NCBI GenBank assembly: GCA_032717465.1 | Contig: CM064669.1 | Span: forward strand, 51,034,694 to 51,098,693 | Source: Coenobita brevimanus | Lineage: Eukaryota > Arthropoda > Malacostraca > Decapoda > Coenobitidae | DNA: 64,000 nt | Direction of reading: 5' to 3' | Shown here: piece by piece, positions 1 to 10,496 of the stretch | Position numbering within the stretch: position 1 is the stretch's first letter | Layout of the letters: each line of letters starts with the position of its first letter | Translations under genes and position numbers: made by a program | Notes under the pieces: generated by a model | The model's input: the letters and a program-made list of their open reading frames with translations, nothing else | Told to the model about the DNA's origin: nothing | Databases searched by the model: none

Positions 1-100
1 GTTATATTTAAAAATTTACGAATAAAGCGATGAAGGAGAGGCGAATGGATTTCTTACTGTACCTTACTTTCAATCCCTAAGTCCCTCTCCCTTGTTTAAT

Positions 101-229
101 TTTGTGTGTGTGTGTGTGTGTGTGTGTTTACCAGTCGTGATGGAATGCTGGTATCAGTCACTGGGAGAGCATTTTTTTTTTAGATGTGTACACACACACA
201 CACACACACACACATACACACACGCAAAC

Positions 230-317
<88 letters not shown>
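101..317. repeat. TG, AC and AG microsatellites
   Basis: A (TG)n run lies at 101-128, (AC)n at 189-224 and an almost perfect (AG)n of about 86 bp at 232-317. ORFs through here encode only dipeptide repeats and are artefacts. Confidence 0.97.
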
Positions 318-319
<2 letters not shown>

Positions 320-842
320 CAGGGGTTAAACTCAACCAATTTTAACCCTTTAACTTGAATTATCACCATTTCTTCAGCTCAACCACCCGCCGCCAAAGAG
401 TTACCGGTACAGTAAAAGCAATAAAAATTTACCTTATTACCCCTTCAGTCCGAGAACATCTTATACTGTTTACCAGACGATTGTATTCATTCTAAGAAGT
501 CTTTTCAAACTGGGGAGGTTAGATAAACACGTCACAAACTCCATCATGACAAGCTATCTTTCAAAATAAATTCAACTGTCTGCCTGGCGAGAAGAAATAC
601 TGCTGTACGTCATCAAAATATATCCTACGTCATCTAATTCAAGGGGTTCATATGATACGTTGTGTCGAGAGAACTTATTTCAGATGCTTTTCCTGTAATT
701 CCTGTTTTTTTTTCGTGATTAGAGTTCCCTTCCCCGGCGCCTTTGCTCGGGTGTGTGCGGTGGTGAAGTCAGTGTTTACATGAGTGTCGGCGCAGTGACG
801 GTATTTACTCTTCGTTTGGCATACTACTGTAGCTGTTTCCTC
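318..842. other. Non-coding stretch, nothing recognised
   Basis: Mixed-composition DNA with stops in all frames. I see no coding island, RNA gene or repeat family here. Confidence 0.6.
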
Positions 843-1068
843 TTGGCCCAGATTCTCGTCTTTTTCTTGTAGATCATTTCACGTATTTGGTCCAGATTTT
901 CGTCCTTTTCTTGTAGATCATTTCACGTATTTTGGCCCATATTTTTTTTTTGTACCTAATGTCGCGTATTTTTGCCTATTTTCATCCTTTTTTGAAGCTT
1001 ATTTGACGTATTTTGGCCCAGATTTTCGTCCTCTTCTGTAGCTTATTTCACGTAGTTCACAGTATTGG
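843..1068 (-). repeat. Tandem array of M1 MITE end fragments
   Basis: About four degenerate ~57-bp units carry the phrase TTGGCCCAGATTTTCGTCCT, then a GTAG-rich stretch and TTTCACGTA. The same sequence forms the 3'-terminal part of M1 in inverse orientation (compare 40120-40170), so the array looks like local amplification of one end of the element next to the full copy at 1094. Confidence 0.7.
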
Positions 1069-1093
1069 TGGGGTGGCAGTATTTACTCTGCAT

Positions 1094-1322
1094 AATACAG
1101 GTCTATACTTCTCTCACCTAAAGTTTGTCCAGATTTTCGTCATTTTATGGGCTATTGGTATTTCTCGTAACTCAGTGGCAGAATAAGACAAGACTACGGC
1201 TCTCCATCTTGTTCGTAGCACTTCTTCGTGACTGGCATCATAGTCTGGTGTTAGTCTGTTGTTACATCTCAGCATTCAAGATGGAGGGAAGGTAATTTTA
1301 GGTCGTTAAAATAGTTTGTGTT
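1094..1322 (-). mobile_element. M1 MITE copy, inverted
   Basis: Reads in reverse the M1 order: CCAGATTTTCGTC, then a piece related to CTCAGTGGCAGAAT, then GTAGCACTTCTTCGTGACT, then ATTCAAGATGGAG. The outer ends are degraded, so the terminal inverted repeat is weak in this copy. Confidence 0.75.
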
Positions 1323-1358
1323 ATCTTGTTTTTTTCTCTGTACTCGTTAGCTTATGAC

Positions 1359-1470
1359 TGTGTGTGTGTGTGTGTGTGTGTGTGTTTATCTAGTTGTCTT
1401 TATCTAGGTATAGTAAACAGGATTTGAGCTCGGATTGTGCTATCCTGTTCCCCTGTCAGCATTTATCCAA

Positions 1471-1528
<58 letters not shown>
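1359..1528. repeat. Two TG microsatellites
   Basis: (TG)n at 1359-1386 and a 56-bp perfect run at 1473-1528. The second ends in TGTGCAG, which could serve as a splice acceptor for the GC-rich island that follows. Confidence 0.95.
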
Positions 1529-1531
<3 letters not shown>

Positions 1532-1543
1532 CATTACGCGAGC

Positions 1544-2018
1544 ATGAGTGTAAACATTGGGTCTGACACAAGCCCGCGAAATAATGGTTCCAGTGGCGTT
1601 ATCAGGGAGGCGGAGGCGACCACACCCACACCACCGCACTGTCCTTCCACATTGGCAGCCATATATATTAGCGGCGGGTCTGCGGCGCCTAAAATGTGCG
1701 ACCACCCTCATCAGATGGGAAAGAGGTCAGGGCGGGGCCATAAGCGGGCCGGGGAGGAGGATAACGAGGCGATGGAGCTAGCTAATGGCTGGATCTTTTC
1801 TCCTTCATTTTTCGGTCCTCCTTCCCAACGCTCCTTTTTCCTCCAATTATCCATGGGCGTGGGACTGTCTCGCGAGCCTACCACACCCACCGCCTCGCCC
1901 ACTAAGCCTCCTGCCTCAAGGCTTTCTACTGATAGGCGCTATCGGGTGAGGGGAAAGATAGGGAGGGGAGAAGGAGTGAATGAGAGAGTGAGGGAAGGAG
2001 GGGCAGTGACCACGGAAG
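1544..2018 (+). CDS. Candidate first coding exon (E0)
   Basis: This is a GC- and CpG-rich island whose frame is free of stops from ATG 1544 to 2018 (158 codons) and beyond. The predicted chain starts MSVNIGSDTSPRNNG, is rich in Ser, Gly, Pro and Arg, and contains a basic stretch around KRSGRGHKRAGEE. It has no domain I recognise and no clear signal peptide. A plausible donor (GAAG/gtaatg) at 2019 leaves phase 1, which is the phase needed to enter E1 at 4659. Against it: codon usage is unconvincing, the 3' part drifts into purine-rich repeat, and a CpG-rich promoter or 5' UTR would look similar. Confidence 0.3.
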
Positions 2019-2101
2019 GTAATGTGTTGTGTTGTGGATGCATCATTACCCTCGCGCCCGCCGAACTCAGCCTTCCTATACCTCCCCCTCCTTTCCTTTT
2101 C

Positions 2102-2103
<2 letters not shown>

Positions 2104-2142
<39 letters not shown>
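2104..2142. repeat. CT microsatellite
   Basis: A perfect (CT)n run of about 39 bp. Confidence 0.97.
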
Positions 2143-2145
<3 letters not shown>

Positions 2146-2159
2146 TCCATTCCTTGGAA

Positions 2160-2690
2160 AAGCCTAGAGGGAAGGGGGGTGTTGTAAGAGGGTGGAGGAT
2201 CAGTAGGAAGGGAGAAAGAAATAAATAAAAGGAAAGCAAAAGACAACAGTTCCAGTGATCGTTTCGAGGCTGCTTGTTATGACTTTGATATATTATTCTG
2301 TGAACTGAAGAAAAGGATGGCAAAACAAGAAGAGAAGTAGGAAAGGAAAGAAGTGCGGGGAGGAACAGGGAGTGAGGGAGGGGAAGGAGCAGAAGGGAGG
2401 GATGAGGAATAAAGTGCAACAGGAATGGGAAGGGGAGGAAAGAAGGGGAAGAGGAGGGGGGGAGGGATGGAGTGAGAGGAAGCAGCAAAAAGGGAAGGAG
2501 GCTGAAACGAGGGAAAGAAGGAAAGGGAAGGAGAAAGAGCAAAGGGAAGGGTAGGGTGAAGGCAGGAGTTAGTCGGGTAGTAGGGGAGGTGAGGGGAAGG
2601 AGCAGAATGGAGGTAGGCTGAAACGAGGGGAAGCAGGAAGGGGAAGGGAGGGGTGGGTGGGGTGAGGGCAGGAGTCAGTTTGTTGCGGGT
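2160..2690 (+). repeat. Purine-rich low-complexity tract
   Basis: GGGAAGGAG-type sequence with a near-repeat of GAAACGAGGGAAAGAAGGAAAGGG against GAAACGAGGGGAAGCAGGAAGGGG at about 2500 and 2620. ORFs on both strands here are composition artefacts. Confidence 0.85.
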
Positions 2691-3027
2691 GTTCCTCTAG
2701 CTCACACCCCAGGCAAGGCTCTCACAGACACAGGTACCTGATCATCACTATCATCATCATCATCATCACTCGTGCCACAGCAACATCACTACTCCTACGC
2801 CACCTATTAGCCTCCCAGTCACTGCATTTACTGAAGAATACCGCTACATGCCATTTTTTTCTTTAATTTACTAACACACTTTCTCTTACTTCAGCTCCTA
2901 CCCTTGGCCAAACTTCCACATTCGTGTACTTGTGCTAGTTTGTCGCTTCAGCATTAATCGTTGATAATTACAGTTTATTTGCTTTAACCTGACAGAGATC
3001 CCTAACCCCTTTCAGCTTAGTTGATGG
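2691..3027. other. Non-coding stretch with a short ATC run
   Basis: Holds an (ATC)n run at about 2741-2769. Nothing else is recognised. Confidence 0.6.
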
Positions 3028-3345
3028 CCAGGTTTAGTCAGATTGGAGATTCAGTTTGACTAGTAACCAAGGAGACACATTCCTACCTCGTGACCAAGGC
3101 TTATCTAAATTTCAAGCAACCATGTCACAGTGTACAGCTTATAAAAAGACCCAGTTCCGTCAAATGAAGGAAAGGACCAAAATGGCCCGCTAGATGTTTT
3201 ACCGTACTCCCTCATATTTTCAACCCACTGCAGTTCAGGTCCAACTGTAATAGATTTTGGATGAATGAAGGACGCCTGTAGTCTGGTGTATAGATTTTTG
3301 TATTTGTTTTTCCTTCCCCAGTTGATCCTCTGCATTATAAAAAAG
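3028..3345. repeat. D3 dispersed repeat
   Basis: Defines family D3 in order: AGTCAGATTGGAG, TTTGACTAGTAACCAAGGAG, ACCAAGGCTTA, TTTCAAGCAACCATG, then CCCAGTTCCGTCAAATGAAG. The same blocks recur near 18.8, 35.4 and 58.2 kb and inverted near 23.2, 25.3, 50.0 and 52.1 kb. It has no coding capacity; its class is unknown. Confidence 0.7.
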
Positions 3346-4350
3346 TAACGAGTTTATTAGGCGTTTAGACTGTCATTATCGAAATTAATATATAACCCTT
3401 CTATTGCATTAACCCTAATAAGGCTGACGCTAATCAAGCACTGACTCATGGCGACATCTGATACGGTCGCTTCCTGGAGGCGGGTCACACTTCCGCGGTA
3501 CAGGCACTTCAGTTCTGTCGCATCTGAAATTTCGTGCCAACAACAGATAAATGTTTCACTTGTATGTTTCGAAGGTACGAATGATGAGGGAATGGAAGAT
3601 ATATATATGGCCTGTGACACTAATAGATGCAGTTAGTGTTTTCCTGTTTCCCAATAGGAGTTAAGTTGGTGGGATGAAGATGATGATATGGATGGAAATA
3701 GGGTCAGAGGTAATGATAGTGCTGATGGTTCTTTGTGTTTACTAGGATTACCCATCATCATCATCATCATCATCATCATCATTATCATCATCATCATCAT
3801 CATCACAAACCAATTTTCCCCCAAAAGAAAACTGGAGCTAATTAGTTCACCTTACCCCATCCGTAGGCGGGAAAATGGGTCGGGGTGGTGATGATGATGA
3901 TGATAGTAAGATGTAAATCGGGTTTAAATGTGTGTGTCCATTGCATCCCACAGACATGCTCGAGAAGCTGCGCAGAGGATGTGTGTGGTGAGAGGTGAGG
4001 ATTAGTGCGCCTCCCACCACTTGCTCATGGCGGGTGTGCTCAGCTAGAGAACACACGTGTACACCAGCATAAGGGTGACGTCTTGTTGGGAATGGGTACT
4101 GTGAACGTGGCAAAATTACACCTCCTGTTCTTGCTTCGCTGCACAGTAGCACCAGAGACATGAGCACCTACACCTGAGCAGGAATGTGTGCACGCTGAGA
4201 CAGGCATGTGGCACACCCCCTGCAATATTTTGGAAATCATGAGGAGATAAAACTGTAATGGAAAAGGGAGAAGAATGTTAAAACAAGAACAGCAAAACAA
4301 GAGAGCAGAAAAATTCAACATCGCTGCTGAACTGAGCTGAACAATTTTTA
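3346..4350. other. Non-coding stretch with ATC microsatellite
   Basis: Contains an interrupted (ATC)n at 3753-3806. No ORF has convincing codon structure. Confidence 0.6.
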
Positions 4351-4355
4351 TTAGG

Positions 4356-4650
4356 AAGCAAACGCGCCCAGAGCTCAAGGGTGTCCAAGAGCCTCCAAGA
4401 ATTTTGTGTCGGCGAACGCACCCATATGTCAAAGAGGTGCAAGAGCCTCGAAGAATTTTAGTCAGAGACTGAACGCACCCTGAAGAATTGTCAGTAGGAA
4501 ACGAATGCACCCAAAACGCAAGGGTGTTCCAGAGCCTTCAAGAATATTTTTGGTGGGAAGCAAACGCACCCCCAACACAAGGGTGACCATAACCTCGAAG
4601 GCATTTTGTCGGGAAACGAACGCACCCTGAGTTCAAGGGTGTGCCATCGC
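4356..4650. repeat. ~56-bp degenerate minisatellite just upstream of E1
   Basis: Six copies of a unit containing AACGCACCC, CAAGGGTG, GAGCCTC and AAGAATTTT. The CGCACCC cores start near 4363, 4417, 4474, 4506, 4565 and 4621, so spacing is 54-59 bp with one shortened copy. The last copy runs into the proposed E1 acceptor TTGGCAG. Confidence 0.85.
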
Positions 4651-4658
4651 CTTGGCAG

Positions 4659-5708
4659 TGTGGGTGCCGGCTATGAGCGGGAAGGCCACCCACGGCTCCT
4701 TCTACACCGTGGGTCTGGTCTCCACTCCGGCGCCGCACCACCTCTCCACCACCACCAAGGGCACCACCACCACCACCTACTCCGCCACCTTCACCACCAC
4801 TCCGCTACGCCACTTGGACTACACTCTGGCCAGCATGTCGTCAGGTTACACTCTCCCTCCTCTGTCGTACACCCCAGGGGCCGCTACACTTGCCCCTGCC
4901 ACTGTATGTCCGGCCACGCCCCCGCCCGTCGCTGCTCCTACCACACCGCCACCCACCACGCCTCCGCCAGCCACTTTCACACACGATTTACACTCAACCT
5001 CTCCAGGGCCTCCACGTGATTCCTTCTCTCCTGTAGAAACCTCCTGTGTCCCTTCCTCCTCCACATCTTTAGCACCTTCATGTATCTCATCCACTTCCCT
5101 TCCAACCACCACCAGCCCCCCGACCTTTCCCCGCTACGGCACTGGAAGCACGTTTACCAGTCGATTTGCTTGCACCACACGACCCGGGGCAGTCACCAGC
5201 CTCACTCGGTCCACCCTGGTCACCACCCTCACCACGCATGGCCCCACGGTCACCACCTACACCACCTACAACCCTGCTGTTAATAAGTTCACCACGCACA
5301 CGCCCAACACCACATCCTCCTCCGGTTTTTTAAGATACCGTCCTTTTGCTTCCACTCGTCCACCTACCACCACAGCAACATCACCACACCCTCAGCAGGT
5401 ATACACACTCTCTCCAACCCGTGCAGAAGGCCCTAGCGATGCCCCAGCCTCCCCTCCGCCGGATACCAGGTCACCTTACCCTCCCCCTCCTAAGGTGACC
5501 CTCGCCAGCACCGCAACAGCGCACCGTCCCGCACCGACTTGGCCGTTGAGGGTCACACTCGGGGCGTCTGAGGGCTACGACAACCTCAACCTCGACCTGA
5601 GCGAGGACGAGGGGCCCTCCAGGAGTCAGGTCCGGACGCACATGACCAAGGAGCAGTTTCTGGGCCTACCGCAGCCTGACCTGGAGCTGCTGGAGACCGG
5701 GGAGCGAG
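4659..5708 (+). CDS. Large Thr/Ser/Pro-rich exon (E1) of a mucin-like protein
   Basis: An open frame of about 350 codons with strong coding character (GC-rich third positions). It is rich in Thr, Ser and Pro, with motifs such as TTTTTYSATFTTT and TVTTYTTYNP and proline stretches such as PPPTTPPPA. Only four Cys are present. The last 50 residues differ: an acidic patch NLDLSEDEGPS, then MTKEQFLGLPQPDLELLE. The left edge is either acceptor TTGGCAG (entering phase 1, in-frame stop at 4628 upstream) or a true start at ATG 4673 (MSGKATHGSF). The right edge is donor GAG/gttagt at 5709, with an in-frame TAG three bases later, leaving phase 1. The Thr-rich style suggests an O-glycosylated extracellular or membrane-tethered chain; that is inference, and the family is not recognised. 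Confidence 0.75.
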
Positions 5709-5787
5709 GTTAGTCTTGGCTCGTACAGGTCAGCAACTAGGTAAGTCCTTCACCACAACTTTTGAGTCGTACTGTAAACGGCATTAG

Positions 5788-5957
5788 AGATTTCGTAACA
5801 CCTTTTCCTTTTTTATTTATTCAGCGTACTACACATGTTTATCCCATTTTATGTCGTTGATGCAAACTGTGTCGGGATAAAATCAGTTAGCTACACACAA
5901 GAGAATGTTCAAGCGTGATATGCAAAATAAATAACAGAGGAAGAAGTGTTACGAAGC
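5788..5957. mobile_element. M2 MITE copy, diverged
   Basis: Starts CGTAACACCTTTTCC and ends GGAAGAAGTGTTACGAAG with GCAAAATAAAT inside, the two ends being inverted copies. The inner GCGATTTATTTTG block is decayed at the left end. It sits 80 bp after the E1 donor. Confidence 0.6.
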
Positions 5958-6477
5958 CTACACTCAAAGAATGGACCATCATACAACACACGACATACAA
6001 CACGCCTTATTGTCACTGGAATAGGTGGCTCCTTAACGTTTCTTCACTACTAGCATTCTTTCAGTAGGCTCGTTAGTTTTGAGCAAAGAATATAGTCTCA
6101 AAAAACCTTAAAAGTCATACGGCAGAATATAATGGCGTGGTATACAAAACATAAGACTGGGAAAGACGTGATAGAAAGTTACTATGCCCAGGAGAATGTT
6201 GTCACACTTCACTACAACCCTTGCTTTTAGTAGCTACAAATGAAATCCTCCTCAATAAATGAGTAAAATATATATATAAATAAGTTAGTAAATAAAGTTC
6301 CAGTAACTGCTCAGTCTCTCACAGTGACACGATTCTTTATATACTGTTTTATTCATCTTTTTTCTTCAGGTTAAGGTGGCCTGTCGTCTTCAAAATATTA
6401 ACTACACTATTTCTTTATTCTTGGGCATCCTTTAGGGCTGTCCTCAATAAATGGATTCAAGTATTTTTGCATCTCTC
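5958..6477. other. AT-rich intronic sequence
   Basis: Nothing recognised beyond short TATA-type runs. Confidence 0.6.
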
Positions 6478-6690
6478 AGTCTGTCTGTCTATCTGTCTAT
6501 CTTCCCATAGCCAGACGCCTTAATCCCGTGAGGGGCGGCCACGAACAAATCACCTCCATGTCGCCATGCCCCCTGCCATTTCGCTGCCTTCTCCCCAACT
6601 TACACCCCCCTCTTTCATACACCACCCTCCCTCATAATTATAATCTGTCATTCTTATCCATTCCTAATCCACTTATTTCCTATTCTAACC
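6478..6690 (-). mobile_element. LT LINE 3' tail, copy 1
   Basis: Begins with a TCTGTC/TATC run and CCAGACGCCTTAATCCC, then GGGCGGCCACGAACAAATCA and CCATGTCGCCATGCCCCCTG. On the - strand this reads as a LINE 3' region ending in a GATA-like run. Other copies of the family extend into a coding tail with WFGHVERM (see 29113). Confidence 0.75.
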
Positions 6691-6705
6691 ACACTCTAGA
6701 TCCAA

Positions 6706-6830
6706 AAACCTTAATCCCGAAAGAGGTAGCTACAAACGAATCACCTCCACGTCACCCTGTCCCTCACTTAACTTCACAAATATTCATAACTAACTCCCCA
6801 CTCCCCATCACTCCTCCTTACATACAGTAG
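6706..6830 (-). mobile_element. LT tail, partial second copy
   Basis: CCTTAATCCCGAAAGAGGTA followed by ACAAACGAATCACCTCCACG repeats the start of the preceding copy, giving a head-to-tail pair. Confidence 0.65.
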
Positions 6831-6934
6831 ACTGATGGTCCTACACTCCCAGTCTCTTTAGCCTATTCAGTCCCACCCCGTAGTTTTTTTTTATATAAAC
6901 CCCTCTTGCTGTCTCCAGGTGATTCCAGCTTAGG

Positions 6935-7045
6935 AGGTTACCATTGGACTGAAGGGTGTGTTATAAAGGCTAGATTATTTAACCCCTCCAGGTCGGAAAA
7001 TCCCTCATCTGTAGTAAAATCGTCTGAAGGTTGGTAGAGTGAAAA
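6935..7045. repeat. D5 dispersed repeat
   Basis: Contains AACCCCTCCAGGTCGG and GTAAAATCGTCTGAAGGT. Similar phrases (AGTAAAATCGTCCTGAGGTA and variants) recur near 21.6, 23.9 and 53.4 kb. Confidence 0.5.
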
Positions 7046-7096
7046 ATATGCCATCGGAAAGAAGGGGTGAACAGTACACACGCATTCCTACTTCTG

Positions 7097-7415
7097 TATT
7101 CCACAACAACTTTCCCGCTCCACAACAACTCCACTATTCCTCAACAACTCCACCATTCCGCAACAACTCCACTATTCCGCAACAACTCCACTGTTCCGCA
7201 ACAACTCCACTGTTCCGCAACAATTCCACTATTCCGCAACAACTCCACTATTCTGCAACAACTCTATTCCGCAACAACTTCTCTTTTCATCAACGTCTCT
7301 TCCGCAACAACTACTCTACTCCACAACAACCTCTATTCCGCAACAACTTCTCTTCCACAACAACCCCAGTATTCCACAGCTCCTGTATTCCGCAACAAGT
7401 CCTCTGTTCCGCAAC
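7097..7415. repeat. 19-bp minisatellite
   Basis: About sixteen copies of a unit close to TTCCGCAACAACTCCACTA, becoming degenerate towards the right. Because 19 is not a multiple of three and the unit lacks stops, the + strand frames cycle through the same peptides (FRNNST, IPQQLH, CSATTP). The 141- and 125-codon ORFs here are consequences of the repeat. Confidence 0.9.
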
Positions 7416-7579
7416 TGTACAGCTTGCAGATCCGCACAAATTGACCTCTGCATTATCTGTTTAAATGTACTGGTTTGTGCACTCATTGTAATCACTGTTC
7501 TTCTTTGGCACATGATTCTGCACCTCCACATGTACAGTCAGCCCCAAAAAGCATCGTCCATCTTACCGCACCTATCATT

Positions 7580-7840
7580 CTCACAGGCAAAGCATTGTGA
7601 TATATGGGGCACCCTGTAATTATAAGTGCAAATAGTGTCCTTGGTTATGATTAAGACACGAAATCGCATAAATCGTCACAAATTGGAGGGTATATTATTT
7701 TCTTTGAGTCAGTATGTTATTAAATGTCACATATTGGCTCGTATATTTTTTTTGTGGCAGATGTCACATATTGCAGGGTATATTTCTTGTGGCAGTATGT
7801 TATTAGATGTCACATATTGCAGGGAATATTGCTTGAGTCA

Positions 7841-7843
<3 letters not shown>
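7580..7843. repeat. D6 dispersed repeat with 46-bp minisatellite, left part
   Basis: GTGCAAATAGTGTCCTTGGT and CGCATAAATCGTCACAAATT match the copy near 31.62 kb. From 7676 a ~46-bp unit (GATGTCACATATTGCAGGG, ATATT, GAGTCAGTATGTTATTA) repeats about four times and is cut at 7843 by the LJ element. Confidence 0.8.
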
Positions 7844-7885
<42 letters not shown>

Positions 7886-10325
7886 CGAGGAAGAAGGAAC
7901 CAAAGGCCATGAGCCCGCAGTAACAGTTCCCTCCAAGAGAAAAACAAAATACAATAGAGAGCCAAATTCAAGATCCGATCATTTTGAGATGCCTGGACAC
8001 ACTACGTTTGAAAGACTGGAGATCATAGGCAGGAGGAAATACAGACAGAGGGAGACAGTTCCAGAGCTGACCTGTTGCATAAATGAAAGACTGGGAGTAA
8101 CGGTTAACTCTTGCATTAGAGAGTTGGACAGAAAAGGGATGAGAGTTTGCTGCCAGACGGGTGCTACGCGCCCGTCGTAGAGGTGGAGGAATGCAAGCAG
8201 ACAGTTCAGAGGAGCAGTGACCATTAAAGTAGCGATAGAAAAGAGATAAAGATGCAACAGTGCGGCGAAGAGACAGAGGTTGAAGGGAGTCAGTAAGAGG
8301 AGGAGAGTTAATGAGACGAAAAGCCTTTGACTCCACCCTATTGAGAAGAGCTGTATGTGGGGAGCCTCCCCACACATGAGAGTTGTACTCCACACAGGGG
8401 CGGATAAAACCTCTGTATAGAGTCAACAATTGTGCAGGGGTAAAGAAAGAGCGGAGTCGGCTTAGCACACCCAATCTCTTGGAAGCAGATTTTACAAGAG
8501 ATGTAATATGATCTTTCCAAGATAAGTCGAGTAAATGAAACCCCAAGCATGTTCAAGGATGATGCAGGATTAATCTGAATATTATTAAACATTAGTGGGT
8601 ATACCTGTGGAAGATTTTGTCGGGTTGATAGGTGTAAGAACTGAGTCTTAGATGCATTAAAGACAACCATATTATTTTTACCCCAGTCAGAGATATGAGC
8701 CAAGTCAGACATTAGGTGTGCCATAGCCTCATCCCTTGTTTCTTGAAGTAACTGTTGAGATGGGCGTTGCGGGAACCGAATGGAAAGATGAAGGGTGGAG
8801 TCATCAGCGTATGAGTGGATAGGGTTAGATGTACAGCTTAGAAGATCATTGATGAATAAAAGGAAGAGAGTTGGTGATAGGACAGAGCCCTGAGAACACC
8901 ACTGTTGATAGATCTAGGAGAAGAACGATGGCCGTCTACGACAGCGGCTATAGAACGACCAGAAAGGAAGCTAGCGATGAAGGCACAGATAGAAGGATAG
9001 AAACCGTAGGAGGGCAGTTTGGAAATTAAAGATTTATGCCAGACTCGATCGAAAGCCTTTGAGATGTCAAGTGCAATGGCAAAGCTTTCGCCAAAGTCCC
9101 GAAAGGAGGATGACCAGGAGTCTGAAAGGTAGGTGAGAAGATCGCCAGTGGAGCGTCCCTGACGGAACCCATACTGACGATCGGAAAGAAGGTTGTGATA
9201 GGAAAGATGCCTTAAAATTTTTATTAAGAATTGACTCGAAAACTTTTGAAATACAGGACGTTAAAGCAATTGGACGATAGTTGGAGGGTTGGGAGTGGTC
9301 ACCCTTCTTTGGGACTGGCTGAATGAGAGCAAACTTCCAGCAAGAAGGAAAGGTACAAGTTGACAGACAAAGGCGAAATAGCTTGCCTAGGCAGGGTGTA
9401 AGCACAGAAGCACAGTTTTTGAGAACAACAGGAGGGACTCCATCAGGCCCATATGCCTTGTTAGTACTGAGGCCAGTAATGGCAGAAAATACATCAACTG
9501 AAGAAATTTTAATGTCAGCCATGAGGAAGTCAGAGTGGGGAAGTGATGGAGGAACAGCACCGGAATCGTCTAAGGTGGAATTGGAGGAGAAAGTCTGTGC
9601 GAAGAGATCTGCTTTATCAGTAGAAGAAATAGCTACAGAACCATCAGAGTAGAAAAGAGGAGGGAAGGATGATGAGGTAAAGTTGTTAGAAAGATTTTTG
9701 GCAAGGTGCCAGAAGGAGCGAGAAGAATTCGAGTTGGAGAGTTGAGAGCATTTAGTATGGATGAAATTATTTTTAGTAGAGCGAAGAACAGACTTAGCAC
9801 GATTCCGGGCAGAAACGTAAAGATTATGTGATTCAGGGGTGGGTTGGCTCCGGTACCTTTTGTAGGCCCTCTCCTTGTTGCGGACAGCATTAGAACAAGC
9901 GTGATTAAACCAAGGCTTTCTTGCGTTAGTCAAAGGATATGAGAAAGGAATGTATGCTTCCATGCCCGAGAGAATAACCTCCGTAATGCGCAAGGCACAC
10001 TCAGATGTCTCACGGCCATGGAAGCAATAATCATTCCAGGGAAAATCAAAGAAGTACTGCCTGAGGGCCTCCCAGTTCGCAGCTCCAAAATGCCAGAGAC
10101 GACGTTTCCCTGGAGGGTCCGCAGGCCGTACTGGAGCGATAGGACAGGTTAAGGTAATAAGGTTGTGATCGGAGGAGCCCAACGGAGAGAAAAGATTAAC
10201 AGAGTAAGCAGAAGGATTGGTTGTGAGGAAGAGGTCAAGTATGTTGGAGCTCTCTCCAAGGCGGTCAGGGATACGGGTAGGGTGCTGTACAAGCTGCTCT
10301 AGGTCATTAAGGATAGAAAAGATGT
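7844..10325 (-). mobile_element. LJ non-LTR retrotransposon, 5'-truncated and decayed
   Basis: A LINE on the - strand. A 39-base poly-T at 7844-7882 is its poly(A) tail; the body runs leftwards through a reverse transcriptase and the C-terminal end of an endonuclease, and stops abruptly near 10325. The 46-bp minisatellite resumes there exactly where it was left (GAGTCAGTAT before, GTTATTAAAGGTCGCATATT after), so the insertion point is visible; any target duplication is very short (about GTAT). The structure fits target-primed reverse transcription with 5' truncation, as known for jockey/CR1-type elements. Confidence 0.93.
7968..10325 (-). pseudogene. Endonuclease/reverse transcriptase ORF remnant of LJ
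   Basis: Domains in order on the - strand: the C-terminal end of an APE-type endonuclease with the SDHNLI motif (about 10160-10175); a linker; the reverse transcriptase N-terminal block ([10 protein letters not shown], then [17 protein letters not shown], about 9290-9470); a QGSVLSP block near 8885; the catalytic YADD at 8800-8811; the downstream KTQFLHLS region; and a C-terminal tail with SHVWGG and LFYRYFNG, ending about 7968. Single-base frame changes are apparent near 9215, 8895 and 8540, so no intact protein is possible. The N-terminal endonuclease half and any first ORF are missing. Confidence 0.92.
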
Positions 10326-10496
10326 ATGTTATTAAAGGTCGCATATTGGAGGATTCATTTTTCTGAGGGAGTGTTAATAGATGTCACGTACTGGGGGAAG
10401 CAGCCTAGGTATATAGATAGATAGATAGTTAATAGATTCATGTGCGTCTGCAAAACTCGCTCACTTTCACAACCATCGATCCCCCATGTGTTCCAT

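Noticed and set aside
4040..4741. - strand ORFs of 156 and 67 codons upstream of and overlapping E1
   Set aside because: They lie across the 56-bp minisatellite and antisense to E1; periodic peptides simply mirror the repeat.
9323..9652. 109-codon + strand ORF inside LJ
   Set aside because: It is the antisense shadow of the retrotransposon's reverse transcriptase frame.
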